From the NCBI RefSeq assembly GCF_027924185.1, contig NZ_BRVO01000004.1, positions 237,972 to 301,971 of the forward strand: a stretch of DNA of 64,000 nt. Direction: 5' to 3'. Source of the stretch: Neptunitalea lumnitzerae. Its GTDB lineage: Bacteria; Bacteroidota; Bacteroidia; Flavobacteriales; Flavobacteriaceae. The number at the start of each line of letters is the position of its first letter. The stretch's first letter is position 1. The notes below the pieces were generated by a model. That model did no database searches and had not been told where the DNA came from. It was given only the letters and a program-made list of their open reading frames with translations. Shown one piece after another: positions 18,863-28,400 of this stretch. A program made the position numbers and the translations under genes.

Positions 18863-21088
18863 CTAAAACCAATACCCTACACTAAAAAACCAATTCCCCT
18901 CTCCTCTTTCAGGAGACCAAGTATACTTCATTTCTATTGGTCCCATAAAGGTTTCTAAACCATAACCCAGTGCATACCCAGAATATTCAGGCCATTCAAG
19001 CCACTCTTCGGTAAATATATCATACCCAACATTAGCTACATTATAGGAAAAATTAACATGATTTCTTCTTACAAATTCATAATCTAAAGTTCCTAAGGCT
19101 TTTATATAACTATTACCTCCTAAAGAACCAAAATCATATCCGTAGAACGGAATCATATTATTGATAAACTTATTACCATAACCGCCCAACAAAAAATCAA
19201 GCGTTCTCACCTCAGAATCTCCAAGACTAAACCCTCCTTCAAAATTTAAATTTAAAGCTAGTTTATCTGTAAAAAACGGATACGCAACCCCAAACTTACC
19301 GTTTGCCACGGTTATTTCATCAAATGTATCTGTATAGTCTGTAGAGAATAAATAAGTATGTACTCGCCCGTCAAATAAAATACCAGATTTAGGGAAGTAC
19401 TTATTATCATAGGTATCTAACTTCATATAGCCAAATGCACTGTAATAATTGCTTCTATCAAAATAAGTTTTTGTACTCTCTCCATTAATAAGGTTCTCTG
19501 TTTCTAAAACATATCTAGAATGCTCAGCCCCTAAACCTATAACAAACTCTTCTCTAAAAACTGTTTGAATATATAATTGATTAACCAAATTAGCCACACT
19601 TAAATTAACCTTATTCAATTCAAAAGGAATTTCGTCTGTGTTAAATAAATTACCATCTACATCAAACCTAAAATAGTTGAATTTAGATCGAAACCCATAA
19701 CTTGTATAAAATCCTTTATCTACGTAATACTCAAAATTATAACGGATATTATCACCAATAATAAAATCTAGTGCAGCCCTATCATCATCTTGTAATAAAT
19801 TTTTACCGGTTACATTAATTAATGCAGAAGATTTATACAAATCGTCATAATGCACGCCTAAACGTAACAGCCATCTATCTTTATTTTCTTCAATATTTAA
19901 ACTCAGCTTATAATTATCTCCCTCTACATGATGCAATTTATACTTTACAGCGTTAAAGTTATTAGTTGCCAACATGTTTCCAATACCATTATTTAAGTCT
20001 TCAAAACTAATTTTTTCACCGTTTCTAAATCGAAGTTTTCCTTTGATATAAGCTCTAGAATAGTGGTTATTACCATGCAACTCTATACCATCTATTATAA
20101 TAGAATCGTTTACAATGCAACTTGGCCTTTTTTCGGTATGCTTTTGTTTAAGAGCAATCTCTTTTAAATCGGCATAACGTAAAAAAGCAGCCTTCTCACC
20201 CTGGTCTATAATTTCTGAACCTTCATCAAAAGATACCACCGTATAATCATCTATGTATGGGTGTATATATAAATCGGTTTTCTTTTGCTTTTCTTTCATA
20301 TCGTGCACAGTTCGGTAATTGTTAATTTGCAACAACACCCTAACTGCTGAGTTCAACTCATCTACGGTTGCTAAATCATCTTGTACATCTATCCCTATTA
20401 CCAAATCAACCCCCATACTTTTTACCTCATCAATTGGGTAGTTATTTACTACTCCTCCATCAATAAGTACTTTACCGTCTATTTCTACGGGTTGAAAAAG
20501 TGATGGAAATGCACCACTTGCCAAAATAGCTTCTGGGAGATATCCTTTATCCAACTTAACTGCTTCACCTGTTTCAATATCGGTAGCCATACAGAAAAAT
20601 GGAATTGGCAACTCATTAAAGTTATTTATATCACTTACCGGAGAAAGTAACCTAGCAAGTAAATTGTATATATTTTGTCCTTTAGAAATTGATTTTGGGA
20701 ACCCTACCTTAAAATCATTAAACGGCAAAGTAATAGCGTACCGTTCGGCATCTTCTTTTTCATAAAATGTTTTAGCAGATCGGGGTAATAAATCTTGAAT
20801 AAGAATATCAAAGTCAGCAGCCTTAAAAATAGAGTCCATTTCATCTGGCGTATACCCAGATGCATACATAGCGCCAATAATAGCACCCATACTGGTACCA
20901 CCAATATAATCTACCCTAACACCTGCCTTTTCTAACACTTTTAAAGCCCCAATGTGTGCAAACCCTTTGGCACCACCACCGCTAAGTACTAGCCCAACCT
21001 TTAAATCTTTTGGTATAGAATCTGTTTGAGCAGATAAGGTGGTTATAGATAAAATGCTAAAGAGCACTAATGGAAGATACTTTTTCAT
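18863..21088 (-). CDS. Patatin-like phospholipase with POTRA and outer-membrane barrel (PlpD-like, type Vd)
   Basis: 741 residues. A signal peptide (1-20) is followed by a patatin domain with the oxyanion-hole motif GGGAKG (37-42), the nucleophile elbow GTSMG (Ser66) and the catalytic Asp in DGGVVNNYP (about residue 210). A POTRA-like stretch follows (about 330-395, IDGIELHGNNHYS). The remainder to residue 741 is a 16-strand-type barrel ending FFSVGYWF. This order matches PlpD-type (type Vd) proteins, in which a lipase is placed at the outer membrane by its own barrel. The catalytic dyad looks intact, so lipolytic activity is expected; the substrate is unknown. It starts 31 bp after uvrC ends and is probably co-transcribed with it. 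Confidence 0.9.
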   Translation of the reverse strand: MKKYLPLVLFSILSITTLSAQTDSIPKDLKVGLVLSGGGAKGFAHIGALKVLEKAGVRVDYIGGTSMGAIIGAMYASGYTPDEMDSIFKAADFDILIQDLLPRSAKTFYEKEDAERYAITLPFNDFKVGFPKSISKGQNIYNLLARLLSPVSDINNFNELPIPFFCMATDIETGEAVKLDKGYLPEAILASGAFPSLFQPVEIDGKVLIDGGVVNNYPIDEVKSMGVDLVIGIDVQDDLATVDELNSAVRVLLQINNYRTVHDMKEKQKKTDLYIHPYIDDYTVVSFDEGSEIIDQGEKAAFLRYADLKEIALKQKHTEKRPSCIVNDSIIIDGIELHGNNHYSRAYIKGKLRFRNGEKISFEDLNNGIGNMLATNNFNAVKYKLHHVEGDNYKLSLNIEENKDRWLLRLGVHYDDLYKSSALINVTGKNLLQDDDRAALDFIIGDNIRYNFEYYVDKGFYTSYGFRSKFNYFRFDVDGNLFNTDEIPFELNKVNLSVANLVNQLYIQTVFREEFVIGLGAEHSRYVLETENLINGESTKTYFDRSNYYSAFGYMKLDTYDNKYFPKSGILFDGRVHTYLFSTDYTDTFDEITVANGKFGVAYPFFTDKLALNLNFEGGFSLGDSEVRTLDFLLGGYGNKFINNMIPFYGYDFGSLGGNSYIKALGTLDYEFVRRNHVNFSYNVANVGYDIFTEEWLEWPEYSGYALGYGLETFMGPIEMKYTWSPERGEGNWFFSVGYWF

Positions 21089-21119
21089 TCCGGAGCATTA
21101 TTTGTATAAAAGTACACAA

Positions 21120-22907
21120 TTAATGAAAATGCTCATAAACTTTTTTAGCTCTTGAAGCACCAACCACAGCTATTAGCTGTTCTAATGAAGCTTCTTTTAC
21201 TCGTTTTACAGATTTAAAAGCTCTTAGCAGATCTTCAATTGTTTTTTCTCCAATACCAGAAATAGCCTCTAATTCTGAGTTAATGGCCGCCTTACTTCTT
21301 TTATTACGGTGAAAAGTAATACCAAATCTATGCGCCTCGTTACGCAAGTACTGAATTACTTTTAAAGATTCTGATTTCTTATCAAGGTATAACGGTATAG
21401 AATCTCCTGGATAGAATATTTCTTCCAATCGCTTTGCTATACCCACAATGGCTATTTTTCCTCGTAACCCTAATAAGTCTAAACTTTTTAAAGCAGAAGA
21501 CAATTGCCCCTTACCACCATCTATAATAATTAATTGAGGCAAAGGCTCGCCTTCTTCCAACAAACGTTTATACCTTCTAAAAACCACCTCTTCCATAGAT
21601 GCAAAATCGTCAGGACCTTCTACCGTTTTAATATTAAAATGGCGGTAATCTTTTTTACTTGGTTTTCCGTTTTTAAACACTACGCAAGCAGCCACAGGAT
21701 TTGTACCCTGAATATTAGAGTTATCAAAACACTCTATATGGCGTGGCTCTACGCTTAAACGCAAATCTTTTTTCATTTGCGCCATAATTCTATTCACGTG
21801 CCTGTCGGGGTCGGTAACTTTTACCTGTTTAAAACGCTCTAACCTGTAAAATTTAGCATTACGCTCAGAGAGTTCTAACAATTTCTTTTTATCACCAAGC
21901 TTAGGTATGGTTATTCTAGCCATTTCACCAATAGCAACTTCAAAAGGCACTAATATCTCTTTAGATTGCGAGTGAAACCTATTTCTAATTTCTGCAATAG
22001 CAAGTGCCAACAACTCCTCATCAGTTTCATCTAACTTCTTTTTCATCTCTATGGTGTGTGAGCGAATAATAGAACCATATGATACTTGTAAAAAATTCAC
22101 ATAACCATAGCTTTCGTCAGATACGATAGAGAATACATCAACATCACTAATACGCGGATTTACCACCGTAGATTTTGCCTGATAATTCTCTAAAACCTCT
22201 ATTTTCTCTTTTATCTTTTGAGCTTCTTCAAACTGCATATCGGCAGCTAACTCCTTCATTTGTTTTTTAAAATGTTGTAGCGAGTCTTTAAAGTTACCCT
22301 TAATAATCTCTCTAATAGCTTTTATCTGGTTATCATATTCCTGCACGGATTGGTAGCCTTCACAAGGTCCTTTGCAGTTACCTAAATGATACTCTAAGCA
22401 CACCTTATATTTACCAGCATCAATTTTCTCTCTAGATAAATCGTAATTACAAGTTCTTAGCGGGTATAAACCTTTTATTAGGTCTAATAACACCCGTACC
22501 GTTTTAACACTGGTATAAGGCCCAAAGTACTCTGAACCATCTCTAATTACATTTCTGGTGGAAAAAACTCTTGGGAAACGTTCATTTTTAATACACAACC
22601 ACGGATACGATTTATCGTCCTTTAGCATTACATTGTACCTAGGCTGGTATTTCTTAATCAAATTATTCTCTAATAGCAATGCATCGGTTTCGGTAGGTAC
22701 TACGATATGCTTAATGTCTGCAATCTTTTTAACCAACACCCTTGTTTTACCATACTCATGGTTTTTATGAAAGTATGAAGAAACCCGCTTTTTAAGGTTT
22801 TTAGCCTTTCCTACGTATAAAATTTTTCCATCTTTATCGTAATACTGGTATACTCCCGGACTATCGGGTAGGGTATCTAACTGCAGTGCTATAGGTAATT
22901 TTGACAT
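21120..22907 (-). CDS. uvrC: Excinuclease ABC subunit C
   Basis: 595 residues, normal for UvrC. With UvrA and UvrB it carries out nucleotide excision repair and makes both incisions around the lesion. Domains: GIY-YIG nuclease (about 10-95, SPGVYQYYD and ILYVGKAKNLKKRV); the cysteine cluster region (CNYD, CLEYHLGNCKGPC); a UVR UvrB-binding motif (about 204-238); the RNase H-like second nuclease (ECFDNSNIQGTNPVA and IIIDGGKGQL with its Asp); and the C-terminal helix-hairpin-helix (ISGIGEKTIEDLL). The gene is complete. The patatin gene follows closely on the same strand. Confidence 0.97.
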   Translation of the reverse strand: MSKLPIALQLDTLPDSPGVYQYYDKDGKILYVGKAKNLKKRVSSYFHKNHEYGKTRVLVKKIADIKHIVVPTETDALLLENNLIKKYQPRYNVMLKDDKSYPWLCIKNERFPRVFSTRNVIRDGSEYFGPYTSVKTVRVLLDLIKGLYPLRTCNYDLSREKIDAGKYKVCLEYHLGNCKGPCEGYQSVQEYDNQIKAIREIIKGNFKDSLQHFKKQMKELAADMQFEEAQKIKEKIEVLENYQAKSTVVNPRISDVDVFSIVSDESYGYVNFLQVSYGSIIRSHTIEMKKKLDETDEELLALAIAEIRNRFHSQSKEILVPFEVAIGEMARITIPKLGDKKKLLELSERNAKFYRLERFKQVKVTDPDRHVNRIMAQMKKDLRLSVEPRHIECFDNSNIQGTNPVAACVVFKNGKPSKKDYRHFNIKTVEGPDDFASMEEVVFRRYKRLLEEGEPLPQLIIIDGGKGQLSSALKSLDLLGLRGKIAIVGIAKRLEEIFYPGDSIPLYLDKKSESLKVIQYLRNEAHRFGITFHRNKRSKAAINSELEAISGIGEKTIEDLLRAFKSVKRVKEASLEQLIAVVGASRAKKVYEHFH

Positions 22908-23129
22908 GCTACAAAATTAATAAATTCTGAAACCTTCTTTCTAAACTTATCTTAAACTAAGGCAAAACATACTTTATTAACAGCAAATTTTTAATTAAAA
23001 TTTCACAGCTACTCATTTCAGTACATTGTTCTGTAGTATTTTAGCACTATCAATAGCTTTTTTATTAAAATTCCTCCAACCGGTCAAACCATCACATTTG
23101 GCTAACCCAAAAACTTAAAAACAATTGTT

Positions 23130-23702
23130 TTGAATAAATCAGACTTAAGAAAGAAATTTAAACTTCTTAGAGCTTCACTTACCATTACTGACATTGAAGA
23201 CCTAAGCATTGCTATAGCAAATAATGTACTTACCCTACCAATATGGGACCATACTTACTATCATTTATTTATATCTATAGCAGAAAAAAAAGAAATAGAC
23301 ACCTCTTTTGTGCTTAGTGTTTTACAAGGAAAAGACAAAGAAGTAGTAGTAAGTAAAAGCAATTTGGATGACCATACTCTCACAAATTACTTGCTTACCG
23401 AAAACACCCGATTTGTAAAAAACAGTTTAAACATACCAGAGCCTGTAGATGGCATTGAAGTGCCTACCCCAAAAATTGATGTTGTTTTTGTTCCCTTATT
23501 AGCTTTTGATACCACCGGACAACGTATTGGATACGGCAAAGGATACTATGATAAGTTTTTAAGTGACTGCAAACCAGAAACACTTAAAATAGGGCTTTCC
23601 TTTTTTGAGGCTGAATCAAATTTTGATGATATTTATGAGTTTGACGTACCACTTGATTACTGTGTTACACCAACCAAAGTATACGACTTTACAAAAGCTT
23701 AA
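23130..23702 (+). CDS. 5-formyltetrahydrofolate cyclo-ligase
   Basis: 190 residues. It converts 5-formyl-THF to 5,10-methenyl-THF with ATP, salvaging folate one-carbon units in the cytoplasm. The N-terminal SDLRKKFKLLRASL basic helix, the central VPLLAFDTTGQRIGYGKGYYDKFL signature (residues about 122-145) and the C-terminal PLDYCVTPTKVY are typical. The start is a TTG codon (23130-23132); no in-frame ATG or GTG lies in the short upstream stretch, and this start gives the family length. The gene ends convergently with lspA, the two stop codons sharing TTAA, so no intrinsic terminator separates them. Confidence 0.93.
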   Translation: MNKSDLRKKFKLLRASLTITDIEDLSIAIANNVLTLPIWDHTYYHLFISIAEKKEIDTSFVLSVLQGKDKEVVVSKSNLDDHTLTNYLLTENTRFVKNSLNIPEPVDGIEVPTPKIDVVFVPLLAFDTTGQRIGYGKGYYDKFLSDCKPETLKIGLSFFEAESNFDDIYEFDVPLDYCVTPTKVYDFTKA

Positions 23703-24340
23703 ACAGCGTTTTCCTGAGACTCTTCTGCGTCTTTAGGAAATGCTTTTTTGTGAAATACCAATAATATAGCAACACCTACACTAATAGCAGAATCAGCTAT
23801 GTTAAATACTGGATCAAAAAAGGTAAAGCGCTCACCTCCCATACCTGGTACCCAGTCTGGCAAAGTTGTATCGATTAACGGAAAGTGAAGCATATCTACA
23901 ACTTTTCCATGAAATAAGGTTCCATACGGGTCTTCTGCAAACAATGTAGCTACTTGGTTATAGCTATGATCAAAGATAAGTCCATAAAAAACAGAGTCTA
24001 TGATGTTACCAAAAGCACCTGCAAAAATAAGCGCTATTGATGCTAGTAAAACTGCAGGCTTTTTATCTTTTACACTTTCATAGAGCCAGTAGCCAATTCC
24101 TGAAATAGCAAACAACCTAAACACCGTTAAAATAAGCTTTCCTGTTTTATCTGAAATTGGTAATATATCGCTCAGTTTAGTACCCCAAGCAGCACCTTCA
24201 TTTTCTACAAACTCTATTCTAAACCAACTAAAAACCTCCACGGCTTCATGCAATTTAAAGTTGGTTTTTATGTATATCTTAAAAATCTGATCTATAAGTA
24301 ATACCGCAACTATTAGCAGTATTGATTTTTTTAAATTCAT
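23699..24340 (-). CDS. lspA: Lipoprotein signal peptidase (signal peptidase II)
   Basis: 213 residues. This inner-membrane aspartyl protease cleaves lipoprotein signal peptides after lipidation of the +1 cysteine. Four hydrophobic helices are visible. The conserved motifs are VENEGAAWG (about 60-68), GNIIDSVFYG with the first catalytic Asp, and FNIADSAIS with the second. It is longer than the E. coli enzyme (about 164) because of an insert between helices 3 and 4 (about 135-170), as is common in Bacteroidota. Lipoproteins encoded here (GldD, the M23 peptidase, the product of 54165-54611) are likely substrates. It lies downstream of an exported beta-protein gene on the same strand. Confidence 0.96.
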   Translation of the reverse strand: MNLKKSILLIVAVLLIDQIFKIYIKTNFKLHEAVEVFSWFRIEFVENEGAAWGTKLSDILPISDKTGKLILTVFRLFAISGIGYWLYESVKDKKPAVLLASIALIFAGAFGNIIDSVFYGLIFDHSYNQVATLFAEDPYGTLFHGKVVDMLHFPLIDTTLPDWVPGMGGERFTFFDPVFNIADSAISVGVAILLVFHKKAFPKDAEESQENAV

Positions 24341-24393
24341 CTGTTCGTTTTTATTCCTAGAACCTTCTAAGCTCCAAGGCTCAAAAATAATAA

Positions 24394-25017
24394 TTATTTC
24401 TTTGTATTAACGCTTATATTACCGTTAACCGTATGAATATTTAGCGTTGTAAGCTTTACCTCATTAGGCAAAACCTGTACCTTACCATAATCTGAAGCGG
24501 CCTTTACAATACCTTTGTAATTACCTGCTATCACACTACCATTAAAGGTTTCTATAGTAGCATTTCCCTCAAAGGCATCTAAAAAACAATCTCCTGTATT
24601 CATATACAACTGCAAGTTCTTGTAAGTTCCTGTAACATGAGAGGTTGTATTAGCTCCATTAACAATAACTACTTTATCCTTAGGCAGCACCAATTTCATT
24701 TTAACCGACAATACCTTATGCGCCGCCAACTTATCATCAAAAGATTCAAATACAGGACTATAATCTACACCAACAACAAGTTTATTCAAATCTATTTGTG
24801 TTGTTATAAACAAGCCTTCTTTGTATTCTCCATCAAAAAAAGCTTCTACAAAAACCTTATCGGTTGCACCTGTTGTTATGGTAAGATCAAAAACATGCGT
24901 AGTATTAATAGTAAACAAAGAAACCGAAGGCACCGCAATTTCTTTACTAATTATTTTTTGAGCAGACAATACCCCACACGCCATGCACACCACACAAAAC
25001 CACACTGCTTTTATCAT
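24394..25017 (-). CDS. Exported beta-rich protein, adhesin-like (DUF4097-type pattern)
   Basis: 207 residues from the ATG at 25017; the frame can be extended two codons to a GTG at 25023. A signal peptide (to about residue 20, GVLSAQ) is followed by regular short beta strands. Towards the C-terminus come strand-turn repeats (TGDCFLDAFEGNATIETFNG, then SVIAGNYKG, then LNIHTVNGNISVNT), the spacing seen in DUF4097/putative auto-transporter-adhesin beta-helix proteins. No catalytic motif was recognised and the family assignment is tentative. The gene begins only 14 bp after a terminator hairpin, so its own promoter, or read-through from the ileS operon, must drive it. Confidence 0.65.
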   Translation of the reverse strand: MIKAVWFCVVCMACGVLSAQKIISKEIAVPSVSLFTINTTHVFDLTITTGATDKVFVEAFFDGEYKEGLFITTQIDLNKLVVGVDYSPVFESFDDKLAAHKVLSVKMKLVLPKDKVVIVNGANTTSHVTGTYKNLQLYMNTGDCFLDAFEGNATIETFNGSVIAGNYKGIVKAASDYGKVQVLPNEVKLTTLNIHTVNGNISVNTKK

Positions 25018-25029
25018 GGGCACAAGATA

Positions 25030-25056
25030 TAAAAAAAGCGCCGTAAAGGCGCTTCT
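25030..25056 (-). terminator. Intrinsic terminator after the DksA-like gene
   Basis: Stem AAGCGCC/GGCGCTT (25036-25042 and 25048-25054), loop GTAAA. On the minus strand a run of T follows (complement of 25031-25036). It closes the ileS - dksA-like unit. Confidence 0.82.
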
Positions 25057-25060
25057 CTAT

Positions 25061-25447
25061 TTATTTTTGCATTTTCTTAGCTTCGATGCTTAAAGTAGCA
25101 TGCGGAACTAATTTCAAACGCTCTTTATTAATAAGTTTTCCAGTAACCCTACAAATTCCGTAGGTCTTGTTTTCAATTCTAATCAAAGCATTTTTTAAAT
25201 CTCTGATGAATTTCTCTTGTCTCAAAGCCAATTGTGTATTCGCTTCTTTGCTCATGGTCTCAGACCCTTCTTCAAACGCTTTAAAGGTTGGTGAAGTGTC
25301 ATCGGTACCATTGTTCCCGTCGTTCATATAAGCACTCTTAATAAGATCTAGCCCTTCTTGAGCTTTTTCTATTTTCGCTTGTATAACAACTCTAAACTCC
25401 TCAAGGTCTTTATCGGAGTACCTTACTTTCACATCATCTGTTTGCAT
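25061..25447 (-). CDS. TraR/DksA-family protein with degenerate zinc finger
   Basis: 128 residues. An N-terminal coiled-coil region (about 10-95) leads to the DksA/TraR finger fold (IENKTYGICRVTG, then KERLKLVPHATLS). DksA-type proteins enter the RNA polymerase secondary channel and tune transcription, often with ppGpp. In the usual finger four cysteines bind zinc. Here only Cys99 remains, and the other positions are T, H and L/S-type residues, so classical zinc binding is unlikely. Similar Cys-poor versions occur in Bacteroidota. It begins 5 bp after ileS and shares its terminator, so the two are co-expressed. It could be a real DksA-like regulator or a paralogue with a shifted role. Confidence 0.85.
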   Translation of the reverse strand: MQTDDVKVRYSDKDLEEFRVVIQAKIEKAQEGLDLIKSAYMNDGNNGTDDTSPTFKAFEEGSETMSKEANTQLALRQEKFIRDLKNALIRIENKTYGICRVTGKLINKERLKLVPHATLSIEAKKMQK

Positions 25448-25452
25448 AGGCC

Positions 25453-28400
25453 TTATTGTTTTTCAATAGACAATTTAGTTTGTAAATCATCAAACTCTAC
25501 CTCTAAACCACCATCTAATGTTTCTTCAAACTGCAAGTTAGCTGTTAAGGTTTCTGCTTTAATATATTCCTCATTAGCTAATACTGCTTTTTCAATAGTG
25601 TCGTTCTTCAGAAGTTTTATGTTAATTTTATCGGTTACTTCAAATCCTGAATCTTTTCGGATATTTTGAATACGATTTACCAACTCTCTCGCAATTCCTT
25701 CACTTCGTAATTCTTCGGTTAATGTAACATCTAAAGCAACTGTTAAAGCACCTGAGTTTGCTACCAACCATCCTTCAATATCCTGAGAAGTTATCTCTAC
25801 TTCTTCGGTTTCTAAAATAACACTTTTTCCGTTAATATCAACAGTAATACTACCCTCACGCTCAATTTGTTGTATTTCTTCTTGACCTAAAGCAGCTATC
25901 TTACTGGCTATCAACTTCATATCTTTACCAAAACGAGGCCCTAAAACCTTGAAATTTGGCTTAATTTGCTTCACTAAAACCCCGGAAGCATCATCTAAAA
26001 GCTCCACTTCCTTCACGTTAACCTCTGATTTTATGAGATCTGCAACAGCAGTTATCTCTTCTCTATCTGCCTCGCTAAGTACCGGAATCATTACTTTTTG
26101 TAACGGTTGACGCACTCTTATCATTTCTTTCTTACGTAACGATAGTACTAATGAAGAAATTGTTTGAGCCTTAGCCATTTTGCTCTCCAAAGATTTATCA
26201 ACAAAGTTTTCTACAAAAACAGGGAATTCTGCAACGTGAACACTCTCAAAATGCTCTTTTCCTGTGGCTGCCACTAAATCTTTATAAAGTCTATCTGTAA
26301 AAAATGGGGCAATAGGCGCTGCAAGCTTCGCTACCGTTACCAAACAATTGTACAATGTTTGGTATGCAGATATTTTATCTTGACCATATTCCCCTTTCCA
26401 GAAACGTCTTCTACTTAAACGAACAAACCAGTTACTCAAGTTTTCTTGAACGAAATCTGAAATAGCTCTAGCCGCTCTTGTAGGCTCGTATTCTGCATAA
26501 GCTTCATCTACTCTATTAATCAATGTATGAAGTTCAGATAAAATCCATCTATCAATCTCTGGGCGCTCTTCTAAAGGCACATCTGCTTCTGCATAGGTGA
26601 AGTTATCTATATTAGCATACAAGCTAAAGAAAGAGTATGTATTGTAAAGTGTACCAAAGAATTTTCTTCTAACCTCAGCAATACCTTCTACATCAAACTT
26701 TAGGTTATCCCATGGGTTAGCGTTGCTAATCATGTACCAACGGGTAGCATCTGGACCATAAGCGGCCAGAGTTTCAAAAGGATCTACTGCATTCCCTAAA
26801 CGCTTAGACATCTTTTGCCCGTTTTTATCTAACACCAAACCGTTAGACACTACATTCTTGTACGCAACAGAATCAAACACCAACGTACCAATAGCATGCA
26901 ATGTATAGAACCATCCTCTAGTTTGGTCTACACCCTCTGCAATATAATCTGCTGGATATGAAAGTTTATCTTCAATTAACGCTTTGTTTTCAAATGGGTA
27001 ATGCCATTGTGCATAAGGCATTGAACCAGAATCAAACCAAACATCAATTAAATCACTCTCACGTTTCATTGGTTTACCACTAGCAGAAACAAGTGTAATT
27101 TTATCTACTACATTTTTATGAAGATCAATTTTATCATAATTCTCTTCACTCATGTTACCAACTTCAAAGTCAGCAAACAAATCTTCTTTCATCACACCGG
27201 CTTCAATAGCTTTTGCCATTTCAGCCTTCAATTCTTCTACAGAACCAATAATAAGCTCTTCCTTACCATCTTCTGTTCTCCAGATAGGTAAAGGAATACC
27301 CCAAAAACGAGAACGAGATAAATTCCAATCGTTTGCGTTTTTAAGCCAGTTTCCAAAACGTCCTTCACCAGTAGCCTTAGGCTTCCAGTTAATAGTTTCG
27401 TTTAACTCAAACATTCTATCCTTAACCTCGGTAACCTTAATAAACCAGCTATCTAATGGATAATATAAAACTGGCTTATCAGTTCTCCAACAGTGCGGAT
27501 AGCTGTGTACATATTTTTCAACCTTAAAGGCTTTATTCTCTTCTTTTAATTTGATAGCTATTTCTACATCTACCGATTTTTCAGGAGCAGTACCCTCATC
27601 ATAGTATTCATTCTTCACATACTTACCTCCAACTTCCGGAAGCTCTGCTCTAAATCTACCTTGTAAATCTACTAACGGAACCAAATTATCATTCTCGTCC
27701 ATTACCAACATAGGCGGCACCTCAGGTGTAGCCTCTTTAGCTACCTTAGCATCATCTGCACCAAAAGTAGGCGCTGTATGTACAATACCTGTACCATCTT
27801 CTGTTGTAACAAAATCACCCGCAATTACTCTAAAAGCATTTTCTGGTTTCTCATACGGAAGCGCATATTGCAATAATTGCTCATACTTGATACCTACTAG
27901 ATCTGCACCTTTAAACTCTTTTACAACAACAAAAGGAATCTTTTTATCGCCTTGTTTGTAACTTTCTAAAGCATCCTCAGTTTCAAACTGCTTAAACTTA
28001 CCAGCAAACTGTTTTGCAACTAAAGGCTTCCCAACAATAACATTAATAGGCTCAAAAGTATACTGATTAAATGTTTTTACTAAAACATAATCAATTTTAG
28101 GACCTACAGTTAACGCGGTATTAGAAGGCAACGTCCAAGGAGTGGTTGTCCAAGCTAGAATATGAATATCTCCGTACCCTAATAAAAACTCAGGTAAAGA
28201 AGCATTTATTGCCTTAAACTGGGCAACTACTGTAGTATCTGACACATCTCTATAACAACCTGGCTGATTCAACTCATGAGAACTTAACCCTGTACCCGCT
28301 TTAGGAGAATATGGTTGAATAGTATACCCTTTGTAAAGCAACTCTTTGTTATAGATTTGCTTTAATAACCACCATACACTCTCCATGTATTTTGGTTTGT

